Assembly (NCBI GenBank): GCA_024699045.1
Contig: JAILQK010000019.1
Span: forward strand, 1 to 64,000
Reading direction: 5' to 3'
DNA: 64,000 bases
DNA from: Lachnospiraceae bacterium
GTDB taxonomy: Bacteria; Bacillota; Clostridia; Lachnospirales; Lachnospiraceae
A model generated the notes under the pieces. It was not told where the DNA came from and ran no database searches. It was given only the letters and a program-made list of their open reading frames with translations. Made by a program: the position numbers and the translations under genes. Position 1 is the stretch's first letter; the number at the start of each line of letters is the position of its first letter. Below, in pieces: positions 8,614 through 17,099 of the stretch.

Positions 8614-9693
8614 ATGCGTACATATCTTGTTACCGGCGGCGCCGGATTTATCGGTTCAAATTTCATTTATTATATGCTCCGCAAGTACGGGGATGAGATA
8701 AAGATCATCAACGTGGATGCGCTTACCTATGCCGGGAATCTTGAGAATCTTACCGGAGTTGAGGGGAAGGATAATTATTCTTTTATCAAGGCCGACATCA
8801 GAGACAAAGAGGCCATAGAAAAGATCTTTGGGGAAAATGATGTGGACATAGTGGTCCATTTTGCGGCGGAAAGCCATGTGGACCGCTCGATAGTAAACCC
8901 CGAGGTCTTTGTTGAGACCAATGTGCTCGGGACCGCCGTGATGCTCAACGCCGCGAAGGCCGCATGGGAGAATGAAGACGGCACATATAAAAAGGGAAAG
9001 AAATTCCTGCACGTATCGACGGATGAGGTATACGGTTCTTTGAGCGATCCCGCGGATTATTTCTATGAGACGACTCCCTACGATCCGCATTCGCCCTACT
9101 CGGCGAGCAAGGCATCGGCGGATCTTCTTGTAAAGGCTTACATGGATACTTATCATTTCCCGGCAAATATCACGAATTGTTCAAATAACTACGGCCCTTA
9201 CCAGTTCCCGGAAAAGCTGATCCCGCTGATCATAAACAATGCGCTTTCGGGCAAAAAGCTTCCGGTATACGGGGACGGAAAGAACGTGAGGGACTGGCTC
9301 TATGTGGACGATCACTGCAAGGGCATAGACATGGTGATCGAAAAGGGCGCGCCCGGCGAAAAATACAATATCGGCGGACATAACGAACGCGAGAATATCC
9401 AGATAGTAAAGACCATAATCAAGACGCTCCGGGAGATCCTTCCGGATGACGATCCGAGAAAGAAGAACGTGTCGGAGGATCTCATAACTTACGTGGAGGA
9501 CCGGAAGGGACATGACAGAAGATATGCGATCGCTCCCGATAAGATAAGCAGGGAGCTGGGCTGGCTTCCCGATACGAAGTTTGAGGATGGCATAAAGCTT
9601 ACGGTGAAATGGTATCTGGAGCATATGGACTGGATGGAGAATATCACCTCCGGGGGATATCAGGACTATTATAAGAGGATGTATAAGGTATGA
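8614..9693 (+). CDS. rfbB: dTDP-glucose 4,6-dehydratase
   Basis: 359 residues, an extended SDR enzyme that converts dTDP-glucose to dTDP-4-keto-6-deoxyglucose, the second step of dTDP-rhamnose synthesis. Visible motifs: the NAD-binding [16 protein letters not shown] at the N-terminus, [20 protein letters not shown] (catalytic Thr/Asp/Glu area), [15 protein letters not shown] with the YxxxK catalytic pair, and [15 protein letters not shown]. Length and motif order are those of RmlB. Its stop overlaps the rfbA start (ATGA). It acts in the cytosol and supplies sugar nucleotide to the glycosyltransferases downstream. Confidence 0.96.
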   Translation: MRTYLVTGGAGFIGSNFIYYMLRKYGDEIKIINVDALTYAGNLENLTGVEGKDNYSFIKADIRDKEAIEKIFGENDVDIVVHFAAESHVDRSIVNPEVFVETNVLGTAVMLNAAKAAWENEDGTYKKGKKFLHVSTDEVYGSLSDPADYFYETTPYDPHSPYSASKASADLLVKAYMDTYHFPANITNCSNNYGPYQFPEKLIPLIINNALSGKKLPVYGDGKNVRDWLYVDDHCKGIDMVIEKGAPGEKYNIGGHNERENIQIVKTIIKTLREILPDDDPRKKNVSEDLITYVEDRKGHDRRYAIAPDKISRELGWLPDTKFEDGIKLTVKWYLEHMDWMENITSGGYQDYYKRMYKV

Positions 9694-10559
9694 AGGGAAT
9701 AATACTCGCCGGAGGATCCGGCACCAGACTTTATCCGCTGACCAAGGCCGTCAGCAAGCAGATGATGCCGGTCTATGACAAGCCGATGATCTATTATCCG
9801 CTTTCGACCCTCATGCTTGCGGGAATAAGGGACATACTCATAATCTCAACTCCGAGGGACCTGCCGGGTTTCAGGGAGCTTTTCGGAGACGGATCCCAGC
9901 TGGGACTCAGCATGAACTACAAGGTGCAGGAGACGCCCAGAGGACTTGCCGATGCGTTTCTGGTGGGGGCAGACTTTATCGGGACCGACAATGTGGCGAT
10001 GGTGCTCGGGGACAATATATTCTACGGACAGAGTTTTTCCAAGACCCTTAGGGCAGCCGCCGGGAGGGAGAAGGGCGCTACGATCTTTGGATATTACGTC
10101 AAGGATCCCACGGAATACGGGGTGGTGGAATTTGATGAAGACGGCAGGGCCATATCAATAGAGGAAAAGCCAAAGCATCCGAAGAGCAACTATGCGGTTC
10201 CGGGCCTTTATTTTTACGATAACGACGTGGTGGAGATCGCCAGAAACGTAAAGCCTTCGAAAAGAGGAGAGATAGAGATCACTTCCGTAAACAATGAATA
10301 TCTGAAAAGAGGAGATCTTTATGTCGAGACCCTTGGGCGGGGATTTGCGTGGCTTGATACGGGATCGCACGATATGCTCCTTGATGCCGCGGATTTTGTT
10401 TCGGCTTTCCAGAAAAGACAGGGGCTTTACATATCCTGTATTGAGGAGATCGCATACAAGAAGGGCTATATTGACAGGGAACAGCTTCTGAAGCTTTCGG
10501 AATCGCTGTCAAAGACGGATTACGGACGATATCTCCGGGATATAGCGAACGGATTATAA
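9690..10559 (+). CDS. rfbA: Glucose-1-phosphate thymidylyltransferase
   Basis: 289 residues. It makes dTDP-glucose from glucose-1-phosphate and dTTP. The nucleotide-binding start [18 protein letters not shown] is textbook, followed by [20 protein letters not shown] with the metal-binding Asp, and [20 protein letters not shown]. Length is normal for RmlA. It overlaps rfbB by 4 bases. The unit lacks rfbD, the final reductase of the rhamnose pathway, within this window. Confidence 0.96.
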   Translation: MKGIILAGGSGTRLYPLTKAVSKQMMPVYDKPMIYYPLSTLMLAGIRDILIISTPRDLPGFRELFGDGSQLGLSMNYKVQETPRGLADAFLVGADFIGTDNVAMVLGDNIFYGQSFSKTLRAAAGREKGATIFGYYVKDPTEYGVVEFDEDGRAISIEEKPKHPKSNYAVPGLYFYDNDVVEIARNVKPSKRGEIEITSVNNEYLKRGDLYVETLGRGFAWLDTGSHDMLLDAADFVSAFQKRQGLYISCIEEIAYKKGYIDREQLLKLSESLSKTDYGRYLRDIANGL

Positions 10560-10607
10560 GTTATGGGACAGGAAGGTCCGTGACAAAAAGACAGGGGACA
10601 GGGCTTA

Positions 10608-11966
10608 ATGGGACGGCACAATTATAAGATATGGCTGATCCCTGCGATCATCATAGGGTTTAACTGTCTGGCTTTTATCGTGATCCTTGCCATAAGCATA
10701 AATAAAGAAAGCAAACCGTCGCCCGCAACGGATACGGTCTCGGGGGACAGTCCCGTCTCTTTTGCCGGAGAGTATGAGACGGAAGAGGCCGGACAGGCTG
10801 AGGGTGACCGTACCGGGGATGAACCGACGGAACCGGAGGAGGCTGAGGATAAGCCGGGTCTTGACGAATCTATATATGATGATGAGGTCGAAGAGGCGGA
10901 TCAGGGCAGCGGTTATGTTCTCCTGCTGACTTCAAGCGATTCGGATCTCAGGGTCAGGATAGCGGATACGAACGGCGGGGATCCCTCCGATATGAACTGG
11001 ACGGTGACGGTGACCAGGACCGGGGAGGATCAGGAAGAGACGGATGCTTCTTCGGAAAGCACGGAAGAAGTCTATGAGACTACGGGAGACAGCGGAGACG
11101 GGATACTGTATCTTGATGAAGTGCAGCCCGGAAGCTACAACGTCGTCGCGGATAACGGTTCCGGGATAGTGGAGTCGTCCTCCATTACCGTGAAACCCAG
11201 GATCCGGTACACGGCTTCCGCGGGGATACGAAGCATAGTGATGCAGGAATCGGATATCGATGCCGCAACCGAGGATACGGGATCGACCCCCGAGGAGAAG
11301 GAAAGCGAAGCCGAAAGTCAGGGAGAGGGAACGGAGCAGCCCTCCGGGATATCGCTCCCGCAGGGAACTCTCGGCATAGATGTTTCCAAATACAATAAGG
11401 AAATAGACTGGAATGCGGTACGTTCTTCCGGTGTGGAATTTGCCATAATAAGGGCCGGATACCGGGGATCGAGCACGGGCGTGCTGGTCGAGGATCCGTA
11501 TTTCGGAAAGAATCTCGCAGGGGCCAAGGCTGCCGGGATCAAGATCGGAGTCTATTTCTTTACACAGGCGATAACCCCCGGGGAGGCGGCAGAGGAGGCG
11601 GAAGCCGTGGCTTCGCTGGTAAATGCTTCGGACCTGTCACTTCCCGTATTTCTGGATGTGGAGAGCTCGGGAAACTCAAACGGCGGAAGAGCCGATCCGC
11701 TTGATAAGGCTGCGAGGACCGAGATAGTCCGGACTTTCTGCGAAACGGCTGAAGGCCTTGGATACGATGCCGGAGTGTACGCGAACAAGACCTGGATGAC
11801 CAAATATCTGGATATGGAGCAGCTTGCGCCTTATACAAAATGGCTTGCACAGTACAGAGCCGAGGGGCCTACCTATGAGGGGGATTACAGTATATGGCAG
11901 TATACATCAAACGGAAGCGTTGACGGGATCAACGGACGGGTCGATCTTGATATATTCATAAAGTAA
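10608..11966 (+). CDS. Membrane-anchored GH25 muramidase
   Basis: 452 residues: a signal-anchor helix (~8-30), an acidic Thr/Ser/Glu-rich stalk (~35-100) with a possible small beta domain (~100-205), a second acidic linker, and a C-terminal GH25 catalytic domain (~255-452). The GH25 motifs are LGIDVSKYNKEIDW (first catalytic Asp), FAIIRAGYRG, LPVFLDVESSG (DxE), and closing IWQYTSNGSVDGINGRVDLD. GH25 enzymes cut the MurNAc-GlcNAc bond of peptidoglycan. It lies between rfbA and rfbC, an unusual place, and may open the wall for polysaccharide export or attachment. It starts 48 bases after rfbA; the ribosome site GGGACAGGG is weak. Confidence 0.9.
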   Translation: MGRHNYKIWLIPAIIIGFNCLAFIVILAISINKESKPSPATDTVSGDSPVSFAGEYETEEAGQAEGDRTGDEPTEPEEAEDKPGLDESIYDDEVEEADQGSGYVLLLTSSDSDLRVRIADTNGGDPSDMNWTVTVTRTGEDQEETDASSESTEEVYETTGDSGDGILYLDEVQPGSYNVVADNGSGIVESSSITVKPRIRYTASAGIRSIVMQESDIDAATEDTGSTPEEKESEAESQGEGTEQPSGISLPQGTLGIDVSKYNKEIDWNAVRSSGVEFAIIRAGYRGSSTGVLVEDPYFGKNLAGAKAAGIKIGVYFFTQAITPGEAAEEAEAVASLVNASDLSLPVFLDVESSGNSNGGRADPLDKAARTEIVRTFCETAEGLGYDAGVYANKTWMTKYLDMEQLAPYTKWLAQYRAEGPTYEGDYSIWQYTSNGSVDGINGRVDLDIFIK

Positions 11967-12035
11967 TATCAGGCAGGGACTTAGGATCCCGGAAGGTTAT
12001 GCCGGAGTATCCGGAAGCCGGGAGACGGCCCGTAA

Positions 12036-12064
12036 TTGTATACATAAGCGATAAGTGGTAATAT
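12036..12064 (+). promoter_or_regulatory. Promoter before rfbC
   Basis: TTGTAT, 17-base spacer, TAATAT, preceded by TGG (extended -10). It is about 40 bases before the rfbC ATG and suggests that rfbC-wzm-wzt and the following genes can be transcribed apart from rfbBA. Confidence 0.5.
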
Positions 12065-12104
12065 TTACAGAACAGAATAATCTTAAAGGGGTTGGATCTA
12101 AGCC

Positions 12105-12668
12105 ATGGGAAAGATAAGTGTCGAAACGTGTGAGATAGAGGGACTTAAAGTCATAACTCCGCAGGTCTTTGGCGATGAGCGCGGATATTTCATGGAGACC
12201 TATAGTCACAGAGATTTCAGTGAGGCCGGGATACCGGAGGTGTTCGTGCAGGACAACCAGAGTTCGAGCACGAGAGGGGTCCTAAGAGGACTTCATTTCC
12301 AGATAGAGCATCCTCAGGATAAGCTTGTAAGAGTCGTAAGAGGAGAAGTCTTTGATGTGGCGGTGGATCTGAGACCGGGTTCCGCTACCTTCGGCAAATG
12401 GTTCGGCACGATCCTTACGGAGGATAATAAAAAGCAGTTCTTCATACCGAGGAACTTCGCCCACGGTTTTCTGGTGCTTTCGGAAACCGCCGAGTTTTGT
12501 TATAAATGCACGGATTTCTATCATCCGGGAGACGAGGGAGGACTTCCCTATGACGATAAGGAGATAGGGATCGAGTGGCCGCAGGTCGACTGCGCTCTTA
12601 ATATCAACGACAGGGACAGGGGATGGCCCTCATTTGCCGAATACAAAGCCTCCCGAAAAATGACATGA
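12105..12668 (+). CDS. rfbC: dTDP-4-dehydrorhamnose 3,5-epimerase
   Basis: 187 residues of the RmlC cupin family, which inverts C3 and C5 of dTDP-4-keto-6-deoxyglucose. Recognisable stretches: PQVFGDERGYFMETY, QDNQSSSTRGVLRGLHFQ with the catalytic His, GEVFDVAVDLRPGS, and FIPRNFAHGFLVLSE. Length is typical. The final ATGA is shared with wzm. The reductase RfbD that should complete dTDP-L-rhamnose is not in the window. Confidence 0.96.
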   Translation: MGKISVETCEIEGLKVITPQVFGDERGYFMETYSHRDFSEAGIPEVFVQDNQSSSTRGVLRGLHFQIEHPQDKLVRVVRGEVFDVAVDLRPGSATFGKWFGTILTEDNKKQFFIPRNFAHGFLVLSETAEFCYKCTDFYHPGDEGGLPYDDKEIGIEWPQVDCALNINDRDRGWPSFAEYKASRKMT

Positions 12669-13639
12669 CAAGAAAAAAAACAGTCACGGCGATAGTCGCG
12701 GTCCTTGTAGTCATCTGGGCCAGCTATATCATATTTCATCATAACCCGCTTGCCGATCCCGGTCAGGAGATGATAAAGAAGATCGTTTCCGTCGCGGTAA
12801 TGTGCGCAGCGTTCATAGTTTTCGCAAAGCTTTATGACAGGATAGTGATCCTGCCCCAGGAGCTGTGGTCAAACCGGAAGCTGATATGGAAGCTTTCGAT
12901 AAATGATTTCAGATCAAAATATGCCGGATCCTATATGGGGATCGTCTGGATCTTCTTACAGCCTGCAGTCACGGTGCTGGTTTACTGGTTTGTCTTTACG
13001 ATGGGGGGGCGCACCCCCGTATCTGAAACGCAGAATTATCCTTTTGTATGCTGGCTCATAGTCGGTATAGTCCCCTGGTTCTTTTTTTCGGATGCCTGGG
13101 GATCCGGAACGGGAGCGCTTCTGGCGTATTCATTCCTGGTCAAAAAGGTGGTCTTTAAGATCAGCATACTGCCGATAATAAAGATCATGTCAACGCTTTT
13201 CATACATGTGTTCCTGGTAGCGGTGACACTTGTGATCCTTATCCTGAACGGGATCTATCCGAATATATACTGGATACAGATCATCTACTTCACGCTCTGC
13301 ACTTTCCTTCTTGTGCTTGGCATATCCTATATAACCTGTTCGGTCGTGGTCTTTTTCAGGGATCTGGGACAGATCATCGGGATACTGCTTCAGGTTGGGG
13401 TATGGATCACTCCGATAATGTGGGACATAAACAATCTGTCGAGACCCTGGCAGATAATATTCAAACTCAATCCGGTTTTTTATGTGGTGGACGGCTACAG
13501 GATGGCACTGCTTGATCATATGTGGTTTTTTGAGCATTTTTATTCGACAATGTATTTCTGGATATTTACCGTAGCGGCGTTTCTCATAGGAGCGCTCATA
13601 TTCAAACGCCTTAAGGTGCATTTTGCGGATGTGCTGTAG
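12665..13639 (+). CDS. wzm: ABC-2 type polysaccharide export permease
   Basis: 324 residues. The C-terminal ~250 are the usual Wzm/TagG permease: LIWKLSINDFRSKYAGSYMGIVW, then six hydrophobic segments. An N-terminal extension of about 70 residues adds two more predicted helices, which is unusual for the family. I start it at the ATG at 12665, which shares ATGA with the rfbC stop; the track start at 12623 would overlap rfbC by 46 bases and prepend a non-conserved stretch. With Wzt it should form the exporter that flips an undecaprenyl-linked glycan. Wzt follows after 39 bases. Confidence 0.92.
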   Translation: MTRKKTVTAIVAVLVVIWASYIIFHHNPLADPGQEMIKKIVSVAVMCAAFIVFAKLYDRIVILPQELWSNRKLIWKLSINDFRSKYAGSYMGIVWIFLQPAVTVLVYWFVFTMGGRTPVSETQNYPFVCWLIVGIVPWFFFSDAWGSGTGALLAYSFLVKKVVFKISILPIIKIMSTLFIHVFLVAVTLVILILNGIYPNIYWIQIIYFTLCTFLLVLGISYITCSVVVFFRDLGQIIGILLQVGVWITPIMWDINNLSRPWQIIFKLNPVFYVVDGYRMALLDHMWFFEHFYSTMYFWIFTVAAFLIGALIFKRLKVHFADVL

Positions 13640-13678
13640 AGCGGTGCGTGAAAGGACAGACGGGTATAACGATCGACC

Positions 13679-14989
13679 ATGGATGAAGTGATCATTAACG
13701 TAGAACATCTGGATAAGATGTATAAGCTTTATAACAGACAGCGCGACCGCATGAAGGAGGCGCTCGGCCTGTCAAAGAACAAGCCCCTTTATAAGGAGCA
13801 CTATGCCCTGAAGGATGTCTCGATGCAGGTGCACAGAGGGGAGACGGTCGGCATCATAGGGACCAACGGGTCAGGCAAGTCGACGATCCTTAAGATAATC
13901 ACCGGGGTCCTGTCGGCGACTTCGGGAAATGTGGAGATAAACGGAAGGATATCCGCGCTTTTAGAGCTCGGAGCCGGTTTTAACATGGAGTTTACCGGGA
14001 TAGAGAATGTCTATCTGAACGGCACGATGAACGGCTTTTCAGAGGCGGAGATAAATTCCAGGCTGGAGGCGATCCTTGAATTTGCCGATATCGGTGAATT
14101 TGTTAATCAGAAGGTCAAGACCTATTCGTCGGGTATGTTTGTCCGCCTTGCGTTTGCGCTTGCGATCAATATAGATCCCGAGATCCTCGTGGTCGACGAG
14201 GCGCTCTCGGTCGGAGATGTGTTTTTCCAGAACAAATGCTACCACAAGTTTGAGGAATTCCGTAAGGACGGTAAAACGATATTATTCGTTTCCCACGATC
14301 TGTCTTCGATAAGCAAGTACTGCGACAGGGTCATACTTCTCGATCACGGGCGTAAGATGGCGGAGGGTAAGCCCAAGGAGATCATCGATATCTACAAAAA
14401 GGTGCTGGTGAACCAGACCTCATCCGCGATGTCGGGCTCCGAAACGGTAGGGGAGGACGGCAAGCTCATCAGCTCGCTGAACCGCAATTACAAGGGCGGA
14501 CTCTGGAAGTCGCATATGATACTCAATCCTTCCAACGATACCTATGGCAGCGGGCTTGCGGAGATAGAGGATTTCTGTCTGATCGACAATACGGGGAACA
14601 TGGTCAATACCGTCGTCAAGGGAGACAGCTTTTCCGTCAAGGTTAAGACAAGATATCATGCGGATATCTCCGAACCGATCATAGCGGTATCTCTTAAGAA
14701 CCGGATGGGAGTGGAGATCACGGGAACCAATACGATGTTTGAAAAACTCACTACAGGCGATTGCAAGGACGGGGATGAGATCGTTGCGGTCTTTACCCAG
14801 AAGATGATGCTGCAGGGCGGAGATTACCTTGTATCATTGGGACTCGTCGGATACAGAGAGGGGAATTTTACTGTTTATCACCGACTGTATGATATATTTA
14901 ATATACAGGTCATATCCTCCAAGGACACAGTAGGGTATTATGACATGGATTCAGAGGTGGAATTATATAAGAATGGAAAAGAAATCTGA
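13679..14989 (+). CDS. wzt: ABC transporter ATPase with Wzt-type carbohydrate-binding C-terminus
   Basis: 436 residues. The N-terminal ATPase (~1-245) has Walker A GTNGSGKST, ABC signature YSSGMFVRLAFAL and Walker B ILVVDEALSVGD, as in Wzt/TagH. The C-terminal ~170 residues form a beta-rich extension beginning around YGSGLAEIEDFCLID, the place and pattern of the Wzt substrate-binding domain. In E. coli O8/O9a that domain recognises the modified non-reducing end of the finished O-chain. The next gene is a methyltransferase-kinase fusion overlapping it by 17 bases, so a coupled end-capping/recognition step is likely (inference). Confidence 0.93.
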   Translation: MDEVIINVEHLDKMYKLYNRQRDRMKEALGLSKNKPLYKEHYALKDVSMQVHRGETVGIIGTNGSGKSTILKIITGVLSATSGNVEINGRISALLELGAGFNMEFTGIENVYLNGTMNGFSEAEINSRLEAILEFADIGEFVNQKVKTYSSGMFVRLAFALAINIDPEILVVDEALSVGDVFFQNKCYHKFEEFRKDGKTILFVSHDLSSISKYCDRVILLDHGRKMAEGKPKEIIDIYKKVLVNQTSSAMSGSETVGEDGKLISSLNRNYKGGLWKSHMILNPSNDTYGSGLAEIEDFCLIDNTGNMVNTVVKGDSFSVKVKTRYHADISEPIIAVSLKNRMGVEITGTNTMFEKLTTGDCKDGDEIVAVFTQKMMLQGGDYLVSLGLVGYREGNFTVYHRLYDIFNIQVISSKDTVGYYDMDSEVELYKNGKEI

Positions 14990-17099
14990 AAAGATAGGAA
15001 ATGTATATATCGATCTGACTCATTACAGCGGGAAGGATCTTTACAGTGAGGGCGCCGTAGAAGACGAGCTGCTGAACATAGTAAAGAGCGAACCGCATGA
15101 GAAATACAATGAGATGGCTGCCCGGATGATGACATGGAACGGGCTTTATCATCTGTCCGACATCAGGGGAAACATAGCCGATTTTATCCCGATAAGAAAA
15201 GATCAGAACGTGCTCGAGATAGGGGCGGGTTGCGGAGCGGTGACCGGAACGCTTGCCAAAAAGGCAGGAAGGGTCACAGCCGTAGAGCTGTCCTATAAGC
15301 GGAGCCTGATCAATGCCTACCGGAACAGGGATTTCGATAATATAGAGATCCATGTCGGAAATTTTGAAGATATAGAGCCTTTTCTTTCCGGGAGATATGA
15401 TTACATTTTTCTGATAGGAGTGCTGGAATACTCGGGGTCCTATATATCGAAATCCGGACCGGATCCGTATCTTGCCATGTTGAAAAAGCTCATCCCGCAC
15501 CTTGCGCAGGGCGGGGAGATCGCAGTGGCGATAGAGAACAAATACGGACTCAAGTACATATCGGGATGCCGCGAAGATCATACAGGCGGGTTTTATGACG
15601 GCATAGAAGGATACAGGAATACCGACAGGGTCAGGACCTTTTCCCGTAACGGGCTCAGCGAGCTTGCCAGGAAGGCGGGACTGAGAGCGAATTTTTATTA
15701 CCCCTATCCGGATTACAAACTCCCGTCCGTTATCTTTTCCGATGAACGGCTTCCGCATACAGGAGAGTTGCGTGATAATATAAAAAATTTCGATACTGAC
15801 AGATTTATCGCTTTTGATGAAGGGGCGGCTTTTGATGAGAGCATAAAAGAGGGACTCTTCCCCCTGGTCTCAAATTCGTTTCTGGTGATGCTCTCCACAG
15901 AGGACAGGATCGAGAGCTTTGATGTCAAAAGGGTGCTGTATTCCAAGCATTCCGATGAGAGAGATAACAGGTACCGGATAAGGACCGATATCCTTAAGGA
16001 TGGATATCATCGTAAATTCGTGGTCAAATATCCAAGAACCCAGGCTGCGGCAGCTCATCTGCTTGCAATGTATGATGCTTCGACAAAGATGGAGGCGGGG
16101 CTTAAGGATTCTTCGGTGAGGGTCAATAAGGCAAGGCTTCTGACTGATGAGGACGGGGTTTTTGAGGGGGTCCAGTTTGAATACCTCGAGGGCAGGGTCT
16201 TACAGGATATACTGGCCGAGCTTCTGATCATGGGCGGGAAAGCCGCGGCTTTTAAGATCGTAAAGCAGTTCGCGGGGTTTGTAAGGGCAAAGAGACTTCC
16301 CGATATCGATCTGATCTTTACAAACATAATGATAACCGCCGATGGAGCATGGAACATAATAGATTATGAATGGAGCAGCGATGACACTGATCCGGAATAT
16401 GTCATCTATCGCGCTATCAGATATTTCTACCGGGAATATCCGGGACTTGTCCCGACCGAGGAGCTGTATTCGGCGGCAGAGCTTGATGCATCTACCGACG
16501 GGAAGTTCGATGAGATGGAGAAGGAGCTTCAGGAACGCATAGCCGGAGACCATATATCGCTTGAAAAGATGTACAGCATCTTCGGTAAAGGGTATGTGAC
16601 ACTCGGGCAGGCAATGGAGGGATATAAGGGGCTGCTGAGACCGGCACACGTAAAGATCTATGCGGACCTTGGGGAGGGATTTTCCGAAAGCGGGATGCCT
16701 TTTATTGACGGGAAGATAACCGATGACATGAAGGTGACCCTTGACATTCCTCTTCCGGAGGGAGTCAGAAAACTGAGGATAGATCCGCAGGAAAACTACT
16801 GTATGGTCAGATTCCTCAAAGCGACGGTGCCCGATGCAAAAGTGAACGGGCGGGTCTGCGGAAACACGGTCATATTCGATACCCAGGATCCTCAGTTTAT
16901 ATTTGATATAAAGAAGGGAACCGGGAGCTTCCATATGGAATATACCATCGGGATCACGGATATGGGGATGTACGAGGATATCAGGGACGGGCTTACGGCG
17001 TATGAGACCGCGCCCAAAGGGATAGTGAACAAGATCAAGAATCTCCCGCAGGAGAAGGTGGAATATGTCAAGGTATCTGCGCTATATAGACAAGAATGA
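14973..17099 (+). CDS. Methyltransferase-kinase fusion, WbdD-like chain terminator candidate
   Basis: 708 residues from the ATG at 14973 (GAGGTGG 12 bases upstream); the track start at 14940 would overlap wzt by 50 bases instead of 17. Residues ~50-220 are a class I SAM methyltransferase (NVLEIGAGCGAVTGTLAKKA, then IGVLEYSG). Residues ~290-490 read as a kinase fold: FVVKYP as beta-3 Lys, FEYLEGRVLQDIL as hinge, IDLIFTNIMI with Asp and Asn at catalytic-loop spacing, and IIDYEW as the metal Asp. The last ~150 residues are a beta domain with KLRIDP, common in polysaccharide-locus proteins. Known WbdD methylates and phosphorylates the chain end to stop polymerisation. Position next to wzt supports the same role here. 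Confidence 0.75.
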   Translation: MEKKSEKIGNVYIDLTHYSGKDLYSEGAVEDELLNIVKSEPHEKYNEMAARMMTWNGLYHLSDIRGNIADFIPIRKDQNVLEIGAGCGAVTGTLAKKAGRVTAVELSYKRSLINAYRNRDFDNIEIHVGNFEDIEPFLSGRYDYIFLIGVLEYSGSYISKSGPDPYLAMLKKLIPHLAQGGEIAVAIENKYGLKYISGCREDHTGGFYDGIEGYRNTDRVRTFSRNGLSELARKAGLRANFYYPYPDYKLPSVIFSDERLPHTGELRDNIKNFDTDRFIAFDEGAAFDESIKEGLFPLVSNSFLVMLSTEDRIESFDVKRVLYSKHSDERDNRYRIRTDILKDGYHRKFVVKYPRTQAAAAHLLAMYDASTKMEAGLKDSSVRVNKARLLTDEDGVFEGVQFEYLEGRVLQDILAELLIMGGKAAAFKIVKQFAGFVRAKRLPDIDLIFTNIMITADGAWNIIDYEWSSDDTDPEYVIYRAIRYFYREYPGLVPTEELYSAAELDASTDGKFDEMEKELQERIAGDHISLEKMYSIFGKGYVTLGQAMEGYKGLLRPAHVKIYADLGEGFSESGMPFIDGKITDDMKVTLDIPLPEGVRKLRIDPQENYCMVRFLKATVPDAKVNGRVCGNTVIFDTQDPQFIFDIKKGTGSFHMEYTIGITDMGMYEDIRDGLTAYETAPKGIVNKIKNLPQEKVEYVKVSALYRQE

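Noticed and set aside
14910-15758. 282-codon minus ORF opposite the methyltransferase
   Set aside because: Antisense to conserved SAM-binding motifs; no ribosome site or domain.
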